This document shows, piece by piece, positions 43,407 through 52,706 of a DNA stretch of 64,000 bases (its first letter is position 1; each line of letters begins with the position of its first letter). Under the pieces are notes generated by a model, which was not told the origin of the DNA, searched no databases, and saw nothing but the letters and a program-made list of their open reading frames with translations. The position numbers and the translations under genes are program-made. Source of the stretch: Tepidamorphaceae bacterium (GTDB lineage Bacteria > Pseudomonadota > Alphaproteobacteria > Rhizobiales > JAKSCL01); NCBI GenBank assembly GCA_028289445.1, contig JANQPO010000021.1, positions 186,001 to 250,000 of the forward strand, read 5' to 3'.

Positions 43407-44291
43407 TCAGATCAGCTCCCACAGCTCTTCAGCGCTGGGCTTAAGGCGGCTGTCCAGCCGGTAGAGTCGAATCTCCAGCGGGATCTCCCAGCCTTCGCCC
43501 GCCCGTGCCAATTCGCCGGATTGCAACTCTCGTTCGATGCTTTCCGGTGTCAACCAACCGATACCGTGGCCCTCCTTGACGATTGAGCGCAGATTGATGG
43601 TGCTCGTGACTTCGAAGATCTCGTCGAGGCGAATACTCCACTCCGCCTGAGCCCTTTTAAGAATCTGGCCAAGGAACGATCCTTCGGTGCGCGAAATGTA
43701 GGGAACGGGCTCGGTCTGCCCCTCAGCGATTGGAAACCGGGGACGGCCCGCCTCGTCTGTGGCGCAGACCGGATAAAGTGCCGACGTACCGACCTTCTTC
43801 CAGACCAGGCCGGTTACATCCACGCCAAGGGACTCCTCCGGGTGCGCATAACTGAGAAAGTAGTCGACGTCGCGGTTGTGCAGTGCCTCGAAGTGCTCGA
43901 CGAACTTTCCGAACTGTTGCATGCGCACGCGCAGGCCAGGCTGCTGTTCCCGCAGCTTGGTAATCCATTTTGGAAAGAAAGCCTGCGACAATGTTGTCGC
44001 CGCGGCGAAAGCGACTTTGTCCGGCTCATTGCCAACGAGGTCCAGGACATCGTTGCGCGCCTCCGTCAATGACGCGGAGATGGTAACGGCGCGCTCCAGA
44101 AACAAACGGCCGGCATCCGTCAAAGCCACCGGATGCGAATGCCGGTCGACCAGCGACACGCCGATCCAATCCTCAAGCATTCGGATGCGTTTGGAGAAGG
44201 CCGGTTGCGTAACCTGCCGTCGCCGGGCGGCCTTTGCAAAGCCGCCGGTTTCATCAAGGGCAATCAAGTCATCGAGAAGCTTAAGGTCCAT
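43407..44291 (-). CDS. LysR-family transcriptional regulator
   Basis: 294 residues from ATG 44291 (AGGACGTTCA upstream), starting MDLKLLDDLIALDETGGFAK then AARRRQVTQPAFSKRIRMLE. The effector domain begins near DKVAFAAATTLSQAFFPKWI. It is divergent from the MmgE/PrpD and importer B operon, its probable target, across a spacer with a GAATTG/CAATTC inverted repeat. Confidence 0.92.
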   Translation of the reverse strand: MDLKLLDDLIALDETGGFAKAARRRQVTQPAFSKRIRMLEDWIGVSLVDRHSHPVALTDAGRLFLERAVTISASLTEARNDVLDLVGNEPDKVAFAAATTLSQAFFPKWITKLREQQPGLRVRMQQFGKFVEHFEALHNRDVDYFLSYAHPEESLGVDVTGLVWKKVGTSALYPVCATDEAGRPRFPIAEGQTEPVPYISRTEGSFLGQILKRAQAEWSIRLDEIFEVTSTINLRSIVKEGHGIGWLTPESIERELQSGELARAGEGWEIPLEIRLYRLDSRLKPSAEELWELI

Positions 44292-44362
44292 TGAACGTCC
44301 TGTTCTGACCCGGGCTCCTCGCTCGCCGAGCATCCCAGGCAGAATATTTATATTCCAAAATT

Positions 44363-44376
44363 GAATTGGGCAATTC
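44363..44376. promoter_or_regulatory. Palindromic site in the LysR / MmgE-PrpD divergent spacer
   Basis: GAATTG (44363-44368) and CAATTC (44371-44376) form an inverted repeat spaced by GG, about 70 bases upstream of the LysR start and 50 bases upstream of the MmgE/PrpD start. This placement fits a site controlling both directions. A run of AT-rich bases on its left may hold the LysR-gene promoter. Confidence 0.45.
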
Positions 44377-44425
44377 CACCGGCTGACCGCCATAGTTGGA
44401 TCAGTATCATCCTTGCCGAGGCGCC

Positions 44426-45853
44426 GTGTTGGTTGAATTCTCTGGAGCAAATCGCGATGCGGGTCCGCAACTGATCAAGTTGTGTGATTATATCTACGGT
44501 AGTAATTCTAATATTTTACCCGACTCTGTTGTAGAAAAAAGCAAGCATCACATACTTGATACTTTTGCTGCCATGATTTCTGGCGCCGATCTCTCTGTTG
44601 GTCGGCTTGCCTTGTCTTACGCCGATACGCAAGGCGGGGCGGAGCAAGCCAGCGTTGTCGGCAGGCCGCGCCTTACCAGCGCAACGCTGGCTGCCCAGAC
44701 CAATGCCATGCTCGCTCATGCGGACGAGACCGATGACAGCCATCCAGCCAGCATCGGGCACCCGGGTTGCGCCGTAATCCCCGCTGCTCTGGCGGCCGCG
44801 GAATTGGTCGGCGCCTCCGGTGATGCTTTTTTGAAAGCTGTCGTTCTCGGCTATGACATATATGCGCGTACGAATGTCGCCCTCGGTGCGAAGCACATCT
44901 ACGATCGCGGCCACGGGCCTTACTCTATTGGTGGCGCCTGGGGCGCCGCCGCCGCCGCTGGTGCCGTGTTGCACATCCCCCGGGATCGATTGCCTTACCT
45001 GGTGTCCAACATCGCACAGCAGACCTCGGGCATCGCCACCTGGATGCGCGATGCCGACCACATCGAGAAAGCCTTTCACTTCGGCGGAATGCCGGCACGC
45101 AACGGCGTGAGCGCGGCGACGATGGTGGCGCACGGCTTTACCGGCGTGGCGGACGTGCTGTCCGGGCGCGGCAACTTTCTCGACGCCTATTCGCAAGAGG
45201 CCGATCCCGACCTTCTTGTCGATGGATTGGGCGAGCGCTTCGAGATCATGGAAACCAATATCAAGAAATGGTGCGTCGGTTCGCCCATCCAGTCGGTGTT
45301 GGATGCGCTTGAATTTCTCATGGCGCAGGAGTCCATCCGGCCCGAGACAGTCGCTCATGTCCACGTCCACTTGCCGCCCGACATGATCCATGTGGTCAGC
45401 GATCGCGGCATGGGCGATATCAGCTGTCCATTCTGCGTCGCGCTGATGATCGTCGATGGCGCCTTCACCTTTGAGGCTAGTCATGATCCGCGCCGCACGC
45501 GCGATCCGGCCGTACTGGACCTGAAAAGCCGGGTCACTCTGCACCCCTGCGAAGAGTTGCGCCATGCGGTTCCCATACGCCAGGCGACCGTCGACGTCGA
45601 ATTCACGGATGGACGCAGCGCAAGCCGCCGAACCCATGTGGTCAGAGGTGCCTTCGAGAACCCGCTTACCCGCGAGGAAGTCATCAAAAAGGCGACTGAA
45701 CTCATTCGCCCGCGGCTCGGCAAGGACCGGACGCAAGAGTTGTCCGATGTCGTGCTCGACATTGAAAACGTAACGGACATGAGGGCGCTACGCCGCTTCT
45801 TCCAAGCCGCTGAGCCCGAACAAAACCTTCTAGATGAGGAGATCACGCTATGA
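44426..45853 (+). CDS. MmgE/PrpD-family protein (2-methylcitrate dehydratase-like)
   Basis: About 475 residues. MmgE/PrpD marks are HHILDTFAAMISGAD near residue 40, HADETDDSHPASIGHPGCAV near 95-115 and GHGPYSIGGAWGAAAAAGAV near 165. The family dehydrates, isomerises or decarboxylates small di- and tricarboxylates (2-methylcitrate, cis-aconitate, others). The start is uncertain: GTG 44426 has GAGG four bases upstream; TTG 44396 and 44429 are alternatives. Its first 130 bases are clearly more AT-rich than the rest. It overlaps the importer B binding-protein start by four bases, so both are co-translated. Confidence 0.85.
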   Translation: MLVEFSGANRDAGPQLIKLCDYIYGSNSNILPDSVVEKSKHHILDTFAAMISGADLSVGRLALSYADTQGGAEQASVVGRPRLTSATLAAQTNAMLAHADETDDSHPASIGHPGCAVIPAALAAAELVGASGDAFLKAVVLGYDIYARTNVALGAKHIYDRGHGPYSIGGAWGAAAAAGAVLHIPRDRLPYLVSNIAQQTSGIATWMRDADHIEKAFHFGGMPARNGVSAATMVAHGFTGVADVLSGRGNFLDAYSQEADPDLLVDGLGERFEIMETNIKKWCVGSPIQSVLDALEFLMAQESIRPETVAHVHVHLPPDMIHVVSDRGMGDISCPFCVALMIVDGAFTFEASHDPRRTRDPAVLDLKSRVTLHPCEELRHAVPIRQATVDVEFTDGRSASRRTHVVRGAFENPLTREEVIKKATELIRPRLGKDRTQELSDVVLDIENVTDMRALRRFFQAAEPEQNLLDEEITL

Positions 45854-47412
45854 GATTGTTACTGGCATCCGCGGCGGCCGCGCTCGCCGCCTTCGCCGTT
45901 TCGGCCCAATCGGCGGAGCTAAAGATCGGCTATGCACAAGCGCCGACGTCGATTGACCCCCACTTCCACAACTCGGGCAACAACTCCGCTTTCGCGCGGC
46001 ACGTCTTCGACCCGTTGATCATCAACGAGAATGGTCTGCAGCCGGGCCTAGCGACATCATGGACGGCATTGTCCGACACTGAATGGGAGATCAAACTGCG
46101 AGAGGGCGTTTCGTTTCATGACGGCTCGCCGTTCACAGCGGCCGACGTCATATTCACCATTGAGCGTCTGCCAAACGTGCCGGACAGCCCGTCGTCCTTC
46201 GCGGCATCGGTCCAATCCATCGAAAGTATGGAAGCCGTTGACGATCACACCCTGCGCTTGACCACTGCAGCACCTTCCCCGGTCTTACCGCACAACCTTT
46301 CGGAATTCGTCATCGTCAGCGACGAAGTGGGCGCCAACGCGGTAACCGCCGACTACACAACGGGCACCGCCATGGTGGGTACTGGGCCCTATCGCTTTGT
46401 CTCAAGCCGTGCGTCGGAACTCTATACCCTGGAGCGCAATGACGATTATTGGGGCGCAGCACAGCCTTGGGAGTCCGTCGAGATTCGCGTGATTGAAAGC
46501 GCGCCGGCCCGTGTCGCGGCGCTTTTGTCCGGCGATGTCGACCTTATCGAGCGTGCGCCTGCTAAAGACGTCGCGCGCTTGAACGAAGACCCGGCGACAG
46601 CAACGTTCGCCGGCCCCACCAATCGCGTGGTTTTCGTCTCGCTCGATGTGCAGAGGGAAGAGGTTCAGGCAAACTACGCCCGCGACAAAGATGGCAATCC
46701 CTTGGCCAAAAACCCCATGATGGATCAGCGTGTCCGCCAGGCCTTGTCCATGGCGATCCCGCGCGAGGCACTGATCGAGCGGGCGCTCGGCGGTGATGGC
46801 ATCTTGACGTCCAATCTCGTTCCACCAGGGTTCTTTGGCTATGACGATAGCCTCGCCGTTCAGGCACACGATCCAGACGGTGCAAAAGCGCTGTTGGCGG
46901 AAGCGGGGTATCCGGACGGTTTTCAGATCACTTTCCATGCCTCAACAGACCGCATCGCGTACGCGCCCGACGTCGTACAGGTCCTGGCCCAGGTCTGGTC
47001 GCGGATCGGCGTGACAACCGAACTGGAGACCATGCCGCACTCGGTCTACATCCCCAAAACCAACGACTTCGAATATGCCTACATGCTGCATAGCTGGGGC
47101 ACGTCGAGTGATGCCGGCTACACGCTCAACGGCATCGCAGTGACCCGCGACAAGCCGAACGGCAAGGGGCCGTCCAACCGTGGGCGATATTCCAACAGTC
47201 AGGTGGATGCCCTGGTTGCCGAGGCACAGATGACGCTCGACCCAGGCAAGCGCGAAGCCCTGTTGCACGAGGCCATGGGCATTGTGATCGGCGACTACGG
47301 CATCATTCCGCTCTACGCGCAAAAGTCGACCTGGGGTGCGCGGGCGAACATCGTCTATGAACCTCTGGTCAGCCAGTTTACGCTGGCCAGCCGAGCCAAG
47401 CCCGCTCAGTAG
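45850..47412 (+). CDS. Oligopeptide-type ABC importer substrate-binding protein (importer B)
   Basis: 520 residues, SBP family 5. The signal peptide (MRLLLASAAAALAAFAVSAQ) is cleaved near SAQSAE. Typical parts are GLATSWTALSDTEWEIKLRE followed by GVSFHDGSPFTAADVIFTIE. Coupled by ATGA to the MmgE/PrpD gene. The ligand is unknown; the neighbouring enzyme suggests a carboxylate-containing compound. Confidence 0.92.
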   Translation: MRLLLASAAAALAAFAVSAQSAELKIGYAQAPTSIDPHFHNSGNNSAFARHVFDPLIINENGLQPGLATSWTALSDTEWEIKLREGVSFHDGSPFTAADVIFTIERLPNVPDSPSSFAASVQSIESMEAVDDHTLRLTTAAPSPVLPHNLSEFVIVSDEVGANAVTADYTTGTAMVGTGPYRFVSSRASELYTLERNDDYWGAAQPWESVEIRVIESAPARVAALLSGDVDLIERAPAKDVARLNEDPATATFAGPTNRVVFVSLDVQREEVQANYARDKDGNPLAKNPMMDQRVRQALSMAIPREALIERALGGDGILTSNLVPPGFFGYDDSLAVQAHDPDGAKALLAEAGYPDGFQITFHASTDRIAYAPDVVQVLAQVWSRIGVTTELETMPHSVYIPKTNDFEYAYMLHSWGTSSDAGYTLNGIAVTRDKPNGKGPSNRGRYSNSQVDALVAEAQMTLDPGKREALLHEAMGIVIGDYGIIPLYAQKSTWGARANIVYEPLVSQFTLASRAKPAQ

Positions 47413-47460
47413 GAGCAAAGAGCCGCACCGGTTCGCAAGACGATAATGATCGACACTCAA

Positions 47461-47487
47461 GTCGGCGCCGCGACGCGCGGTGCCGAC
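47461..47487 (+). promoter_or_regulatory. Intercistronic stem-loop between binding-protein and DppB-like genes (importer B)
   Basis: GTCGGCGCCGCG at 47461-47472 pairs with CGCGGTGCCGAC at 47476-47487 over 12 positions (one G/T) around an ACG loop and is followed by TTT. It lies 48 bases after the binding-protein stop and 16 bases before the DppB-like ATG, overlapping a possible upstream GTG/ATG context but not the GGAGG site. It may reduce transcription of the membrane genes relative to the binding protein. Confidence 0.6.
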
Positions 47488-47503
47488 TTTCCTTGGAGGC
47501 GAC

Positions 47504-48475
47504 ATGTTTGAAGTCGTGCTGCGCCGCCTGGTTCAGGCGGTCAGCGTCGTGTTGGTCCTGTCACTGGTAAGCTTCATCGGCGTCTACAAGATCGGCGATC
47601 CAGTGCAGTTGCTGGCGCATGAGGGCGCGACGGAACAAGAGATCGAGGACGCCCGCGCGCGGCTGGGCTTGGATCGACCCGTTCATCAACAATATCTCAC
47701 CTTTGTCGGACGAATGGCGGTCGGGGATTTCGGCACCTCATTCGTCTCCAGCCGGCCGGTGGTGGACGTGATCGTCGAACGCCTCCCTGCCACTATCGAG
47801 CTGACGCTGGCCGCATTCCTGATATCCGTTCTGATGGGCTTGCCGCTTGGTATCGTCGCCGGCCTTTATCCAGAGGGTCCCTTGGCGCGTACGATCATGG
47901 CCGGGTCCATTCTCGGGTTCAGCCTGCCGGCCTTTTGGTTCGGCATGATGATGATCATGTTCTTTTCAGTTGATCTCGGCTGGCTCCCATCCATCGGTCG
48001 CGGCGAGACGACCCGCTTCCTTGGGGCGGACTGGGCCGTCTTCTCCCTCGACGGCTGGTCCCATCTCATCATGCCCGCCCTCATGCTGTCTTTGACCACC
48101 GTCTCCCTTGTCATTCGACTGGTGGCCTCCGGCATGCGCGAAGCGATGATGACCGACTACGTGAAGTTTGCTCGACTCAAGGGCTTGTCGGAGCGGCGCG
48201 TGGTACTGCTTCATGCCTTGAAGAACGTCATGATCCCCGTGGTTACCGTTCTCGGCTTGGAGATCGGCAGCCTTCTGGCGGGGTCTATCGTGACGGAAAC
48301 CGTGTTTGCCTACCCGGGCATCGGCAAGCTCCTGATCGACTCCATCAACCGTCTCGACCGACCGGTGATCGTCACCTACCTCATCCTCATCGTTCTGTTC
48401 TTCGTCGTCATCAACTTGATTGTCGATCTGATCTACACCGCGCTCGATCCGCGTGTGCGGGGCACGCTGCGATGA
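47504..48475 (+). CDS. Oligopeptide-type ABC importer permease, DppB-like (importer B)
   Basis: 323 residues with six membrane helices; N-terminus MFEVVLRRLVQAVSVVLVLS and coupling loop DYVKFARLKGLSERRVVLLH near residue 220. ATG 47504 follows TGGAGGCGAC; the in-frame ATG at 47480 is inside the hairpin. Confidence 0.92.
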   Translation: MFEVVLRRLVQAVSVVLVLSLVSFIGVYKIGDPVQLLAHEGATEQEIEDARARLGLDRPVHQQYLTFVGRMAVGDFGTSFVSSRPVVDVIVERLPATIELTLAAFLISVLMGLPLGIVAGLYPEGPLARTIMAGSILGFSLPAFWFGMMMIMFFSVDLGWLPSIGRGETTRFLGADWAVFSLDGWSHLIMPALMLSLTTVSLVIRLVASGMREAMMTDYVKFARLKGLSERRVVLLHALKNVMIPVVTVLGLEIGSLLAGSIVTETVFAYPGIGKLLIDSINRLDRPVIVTYLILIVLFFVVINLIVDLIYTALDPRVRGTLR

Positions 48476-49365
48476 GTGTCGTAGAGTACGAGATTGACCG
48501 GCCCTTGGTCCGGTTCTGGCTTGAACTTTCGAGAAGCCGGCTCGCCGTGGTGGGTCTGGTTTCGACTACAGCGTTGGTGCTGGTCGCGATACTGGCGCCG
48601 ATCATCGCCCCGCAGAATCCTTACGACCTGACGCAAATCGATTTTCTTGACGGCGAACTCCCGCCGCTGTCGATCAGCCCGTCCGGACAAACCTATTGGC
48701 TCGGCACCGACGCCCAGGGCCGGGACATGCTGAGTGCCATCATCTTTGGCCTGCGTGCCAGCTTCACCGTCGCGTTCTCTGCCGGCGCGCTGGCGCTCGT
48801 CGCCGGCACCACGCTCGGCCTGATCGCTGCCTATGCGCGCGGCCGGATCGACACGATCGTCATGCGCCTTGCGGAAATACAGATGAGCTTTCCCGCGATC
48901 TTGCTGGCGCTGATGCTGTTGGCGGTGTTCGGCCGCGGGATCGACAAGACCATCATCGCGCTGGCGCTTGTTCAGTGGGCGTTTTATGCGCGCACCGTCC
49001 GTGGCGCGGCCATCGCCGAACGTGAAAAGGAGTATGTGCTGGCGTGCCGCCTTTTGAAGTTGCCGCGTTGGCGTATCCTGGTCTCTCACCTGCTGCCGAA
49101 TGTCTTGCCTCCCTTGCTGGTGATCGCCAGCGTCCAACTGGCGTCGGCGATCACGCTTGAGGCGACTTTGTCCTTCTTGGGCCTTGGGCTGCCGCTGACC
49201 GAACCGTCCCTCGGTCTGCTGATCGCCAACGGCTTCGATTACATCCTGTCCGGCCAAGGCTGGATCAGCTTCTATCCCGGCGTCGCGCTGCTGATTGTCA
49301 TCGTGTCGATCAACCTGTTGGCCGATCGGTTGCGTGAGATGAGTAATCCGAGGCTGAAGCGATGA
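48472..49365 (+). CDS. Oligopeptide-type ABC importer permease, DppC-like (importer B)
   Basis: 297 residues. The motif YWLGTDAQGRDMLSAIIFGL near residue 75 and the coupling loop EYVLACRLLKLPRWRILVSH near 185 identify it. Its ATG overlaps the DppB-like stop (ATGA). Confidence 0.92.
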   Translation: MSVVEYEIDRPLVRFWLELSRSRLAVVGLVSTTALVLVAILAPIIAPQNPYDLTQIDFLDGELPPLSISPSGQTYWLGTDAQGRDMLSAIIFGLRASFTVAFSAGALALVAGTTLGLIAAYARGRIDTIVMRLAEIQMSFPAILLALMLLAVFGRGIDKTIIALALVQWAFYARTVRGAAIAEREKEYVLACRLLKLPRWRILVSHLLPNVLPPLLVIASVQLASAITLEATLSFLGLGLPLTEPSLGLLIANGFDYILSGQGWISFYPGVALLIVIVSINLLADRLREMSNPRLKR

Positions 49366-50360
49366 CCTCACCTGAAGCGGATCAAGACGGTCCTGTCTTG
49401 GATATCCGGGATGTTTCGATCGTTTTTGATACGGCCGGGGGAATCTTGCCGGCGGTCGATGGTCTGAACCTTCGCGTCAACCGTGGTGAGGTGCTCGGTC
49501 TTGTCGGCGAGTCCGGGTCGGGCAAGAGCCTGACGGGCTTCGCGATCATGGGCGCACTCGATCCGCCGGGCCGCGTCGCAGAGGGGCAGATCCTGTTCTG
49601 CGGCGCGGACCTGACTCAAATGTCCGATGCCGAACTCCGGCGGCTGCGTGGCAATCGCCTGGCCATGATCCTTCAAGATCCCATGCTCACGCTGAATCCG
49701 ACGCTCACGATCGGCACGCAAATCATCGAGGCGATCCGAGCACATCGCAGCGTGTCTCAAAGCGAGGCCCGCGCACTGGCCGTGCAGGCTATGCAGACCG
49801 TCGGTATCGGAGAACCGGAGCGCCGGCTTAGCTCCTATCCGCATGAGTATTCGGGCGGCATGCGCCAGCGTGTCGCCATTGCTATCGCCTTGCTCCATAC
49901 GCCCGATCTGATCATTGCCGATGAACCGACCACCGCCCTTGACGTCACGGTACAGGCGCAAATCCTGCTTGAAGTCCGGCGGCTGGTCGAGGCTTTGGGT
50001 TCGGCTTGGATTTGGATCAGCCACGATCTCTCGGTCGTTGCCGGCTTGGCGGACCGCATCGCCGTCATGTATGCCGGTAGGATCGTGGAAGAGGGGCCGA
50101 CCGAGGCCGTTCTCCGCCACCCAAAGCATCCCTATACGCGCGGATTGCTGCAAAGCGCGCCGGAAAACCCGCCATTGGACGATGGCAAGCTTTGGCAAAT
50201 CCCCGGCAGCGCGCCGTCCCTCGCCAATCGCGTCACTGGCTGCCGTTTCCGCCCGCGCTGCCCACGCGCCGACGAGGCATGCGGCACGCAGCCGCCGGAC
50301 CAGGGTCAGCAACATCGCTTCGCCTGCTGGCATGCCTATGACGAGGCGCTTGGGCAATGA
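49362..50360 (+). CDS. Oligopeptide-type ABC importer ATPase, DppD-like (importer B)
   Basis: 332 residues with Walker A GESGSGKS, Q-loop MILQDPMLTLNP, signature YSGGMRQRVAIA, Walker B LIIADEPTTALDVT and the C-terminal cysteine motif GCRFRPRCPRADEAC, closed by a final FACW. Those cysteines are typical of peptide-type ATPases and, in some structures, hold an Fe-S cluster. Overlaps both neighbours by four bases. Confidence 0.93.
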   Translation: MTSPEADQDGPVLDIRDVSIVFDTAGGILPAVDGLNLRVNRGEVLGLVGESGSGKSLTGFAIMGALDPPGRVAEGQILFCGADLTQMSDAELRRLRGNRLAMILQDPMLTLNPTLTIGTQIIEAIRAHRSVSQSEARALAVQAMQTVGIGEPERRLSSYPHEYSGGMRQRVAIAIALLHTPDLIIADEPTTALDVTVQAQILLEVRRLVEALGSAWIWISHDLSVVAGLADRIAVMYAGRIVEEGPTEAVLRHPKHPYTRGLLQSAPENPPLDDGKLWQIPGSAPSLANRVTGCRFRPRCPRADEACGTQPPDQGQQHRFACWHAYDEALGQ

Positions 50361-51349
50361 CCGCCGCCTTGCTCACCGCGCGCGGCGTTACCAAGCGCTA
50401 TTCGCACAAGCCGGACGTGATCGACCGCGGCCTGATAGCACTGGGATTAAAGGCGCCCCCGGATGTCGTGCAAGCCGTGAACGGTATCGACTTGGATATC
50501 TTGCCAGGCGAAATCTTTGGTCTGGTGGGAGAGTCCGGGTGCGGGAAATCAACGCTGGGCCGCCTGCTTGTCGGCTTGGAGGTGCCGGACGGTGGCGCCA
50601 TCACGTTCGAAGGCAAGCCAATTCAAGACAAGGGCGAGCCGGCTCACATTGCCGTGCAGATGGTGTTTCAGGATGCCGCAGCAACGCTCAATCCGCGTCG
50701 CATCGTGGGAAGCCAACTCGCCGAAGCCCCACTCGCGCATGGCCTCGTATCACGCGACGTGGCGCCGACATTTGTTGCCGACCTGCTGCAACGCGTGGGA
50801 CTCGAGCCGGCGGCCGCAAGACGCTATCCGCATCAATTCTCCGGCGGGCAACGACAGCGCCTCAACATAGCAAGGGCGCTCGCTGTCAATCCGCGATTGA
50901 TCGTTTGCGACGAGTCGGTGGCTTCGCTTGACCTGTCCGTCCAAGCCCAGGTTCTCAACCTGCTCTTGGAGCTTCGTCGGCGAGAAGGATTGGCGATCGC
51001 ATTCATCAGCCATGATCTCGCCGTCGTTCATCGCATAGCCGATCGCGTGGCGGTGCTCTATCTCGGCCGGATCGTTGAGCTGGGAACTGCCTCCGAGGTC
51101 TTCAAAGCCAGCCGGCATCCCTACACCCAGGCGCTCAACGCCAATCGCCTTTCGCTCGATGGTGGCCTGGAAAAACTCACCGTTCTACCAGGCGAGCCGC
51201 CGTCTCCGGTGTCCCTGCCGAGCGGATGCGCGTTTCATCCGCGTTGCCCGAAAGCAGTGGCGGCTTGCCGCGAGCAAACACCGGATCGCTTTCCGCAAAG
51301 CGGTGGACACTGGGCAACGTGCTTTCGTCAGAGCGAGGACCTTACCTGA
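50357..51349 (+). CDS. Oligopeptide-type ABC importer ATPase, DppF-like (importer B)
   Basis: 330 residues. Walker A GESGCGKSTLGRLL, signature [17 protein letters not shown]-terminal GCAFHPRCPKAVAAC and ATCF. The Walker B segment reads LIVCDESVASLDLSVQAQ, with Ser instead of the usual Pro after the catalytic Glu, which should still be active. Last gene of the importer B operon; convergent with the class V enzyme gene, only 28 bases away. Confidence 0.92.
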   Translation: MTAALLTARGVTKRYSHKPDVIDRGLIALGLKAPPDVVQAVNGIDLDILPGEIFGLVGESGCGKSTLGRLLVGLEVPDGGAITFEGKPIQDKGEPAHIAVQMVFQDAAATLNPRRIVGSQLAEAPLAHGLVSRDVAPTFVADLLQRVGLEPAAARRYPHQFSGGQRQRLNIARALAVNPRLIVCDESVASLDLSVQAQVLNLLLELRRREGLAIAFISHDLAVVHRIADRVAVLYLGRIVELGTASEVFKASRHPYTQALNANRLSLDGGLEKLTVLPGEPPSPVSLPSGCAFHPRCPKAVAACREQTPDRFPQSGGHWATCFRQSEDLT

Positions 51350-51377
51350 CACAAAGGTTTCCGCAGCTCACGGAACT

Positions 51378-52673
51378 CTATGCAGACGCAAGGCTTCCGG
51401 TCGCCCCCTGAGCGCCCCGTTCCTTGGTGATCTCTGGCAGAGTAGCCAGCAACTTAGCCACCTCACGTTCCGTGTTGTAGTGACACAAGGAAATCCGAAT
51501 GCAGTCTGTCATGCCGAGCGGGGACAGGACATTCCCGCTGTAATGATCCGCTTTGCGCGTATGCGTCCGGATGCCTTGGGCATTCAGCGCGCTGACCACC
51601 TCTTCCGATGACATCCTATCGACGACTATGGACACCAAGCCTTCACGCGCTGGATTATCGGCACCCCCTAGAATGGTGACATTTTCCAGATCGCGCAGTC
51701 CTCGAAGATTGCCAGTGCCGTTGATCATGGCATTGCTCAGATGGGTTTCGTAGGCGTGAATGGCACGACCGGCCGCTTCGATCCGCCTGCGCTGGTCGGT
51801 TTCCTCCGAAACCTCCCCGCCGAGCCAGCCGAAATAGGCCACGACGTCGGACAGGGTGGCGTAAGAACCGGTGTCTCGTGTCCCGAACTCCCAACCTGTC
51901 GCGGGTGCGTCGATCAGCATGTCATGCGGAAGCGCGCTTAGTTTGTCTGAGATCCAGGCGATGCCGTAGCCGTGGCGCGAGAACACCTTGTAGGGCGAAA
52001 TCGCATAGCCATCGACATTATAGGCGTCCAAATCCAACTGCCCGTGTGCGGCATGTTGGATTCCATCGACGATGATCAGACAGTCCGGCGAAACCTCACG
52101 GATCGCTGCTGAAATCGCGGCAACATCCATGCCCATCCCCGTCACGGGCGAGGCGTGCAGGATCGTGGCCACCGCAACATCGGGCGTCATCAAGGCGCTG
52201 TAGTCGGCGGCGGTGACAAGACCCGTGGCATTGTCATGAGGCACATTCACGTACTCCAAGTCCGCAATTCCAGCCCAGCGGCGGGCGGCACTGCGAGAAG
52301 CGGGGTGTTCGATGGATGAGCCAATCAGCTTGGCGCCCTTCGGCGCGCTGAGACAAGCCGTGCGGATCATGCGGAACAGCAGCTCCGTGCCACTTTCGCC
52401 GGCAAAAAACTGACCCGAGGTCGCGTTCATGAAAACCGCCAGGTCCGCTTTGGCTTTGTTGATCACGTCTTGTGTGCACTGGCCTGCTGGATTGATCCGG
52501 CCCGGGTTGTCCGGGATCGCCGCATAAAATCCGGATGTCTCGACAACGGACTTCAGCGTCAGCGCACCTCCCGCGTTCTCAAAGAAGATGCGATCGCCCT
52601 GAAACGGACAACTGTCTACATGCGCAAAACGGTTACGAATCTCGGCCAAAAGGCGCGGGTTGTCTTGAATCAC
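51378..52673 (-). CDS. PLP-dependent class V aminotransferase-fold enzyme (cysteine desulfurase/IPN epimerase-like)
   Basis: 431 residues. The class V segments FFENAGGALTLKSV (30-43), GSSIEHPASR (118-127), IIVDGIQHAAHG (200-211) and the PLP lysine K229 in SPYKVFSRHGYG are intact. Similar proteins act as cysteine desulfurases, selenocysteine lyases, isopenicillin N epimerase-like enzymes or C-S lyases. The start is a GTG with AGGAT about 12 bases upstream. Last gene of the leftward TRAP system 5 operon, 33 bases after the amidotransferase stop. Transamination, racemisation or C-S cleavage cannot be separated by eye. Confidence 0.85.
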   Translation of the reverse strand: MIQDNPRLLAEIRNRFAHVDSCPFQGDRIFFENAGGALTLKSVVETSGFYAAIPDNPGRINPAGQCTQDVINKAKADLAVFMNATSGQFFAGESGTELLFRMIRTACLSAPKGAKLIGSSIEHPASRSAARRWAGIADLEYVNVPHDNATGLVTAADYSALMTPDVAVATILHASPVTGMGMDVAAISAAIREVSPDCLIIVDGIQHAAHGQLDLDAYNVDGYAISPYKVFSRHGYGIAWISDKLSALPHDMLIDAPATGWEFGTRDTGSYATLSDVVAYFGWLGGEVSEETDQRRRIEAAGRAIHAYETHLSNAMINGTGNLRGLRDLENVTILGGADNPAREGLVSIVVDRMSSEEVVSALNAQGIRTHTRKADHYSGNVLSPLGMTDCIRISLCHYNTEREVAKLLATLPEITKERGAQGATGSLASA

Positions 52674-52706
52674 AGCTGGGGATCCTGTCGCGGCCGTAGA
52701 TGCTGT

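Noticed and set aside
42925-43422. 165-codon leftward frame
   Set aside because: It crosses the transposase remnant in the wrong frame for the conserved blocks and overlaps the LysR end; treated as remnant sequence.
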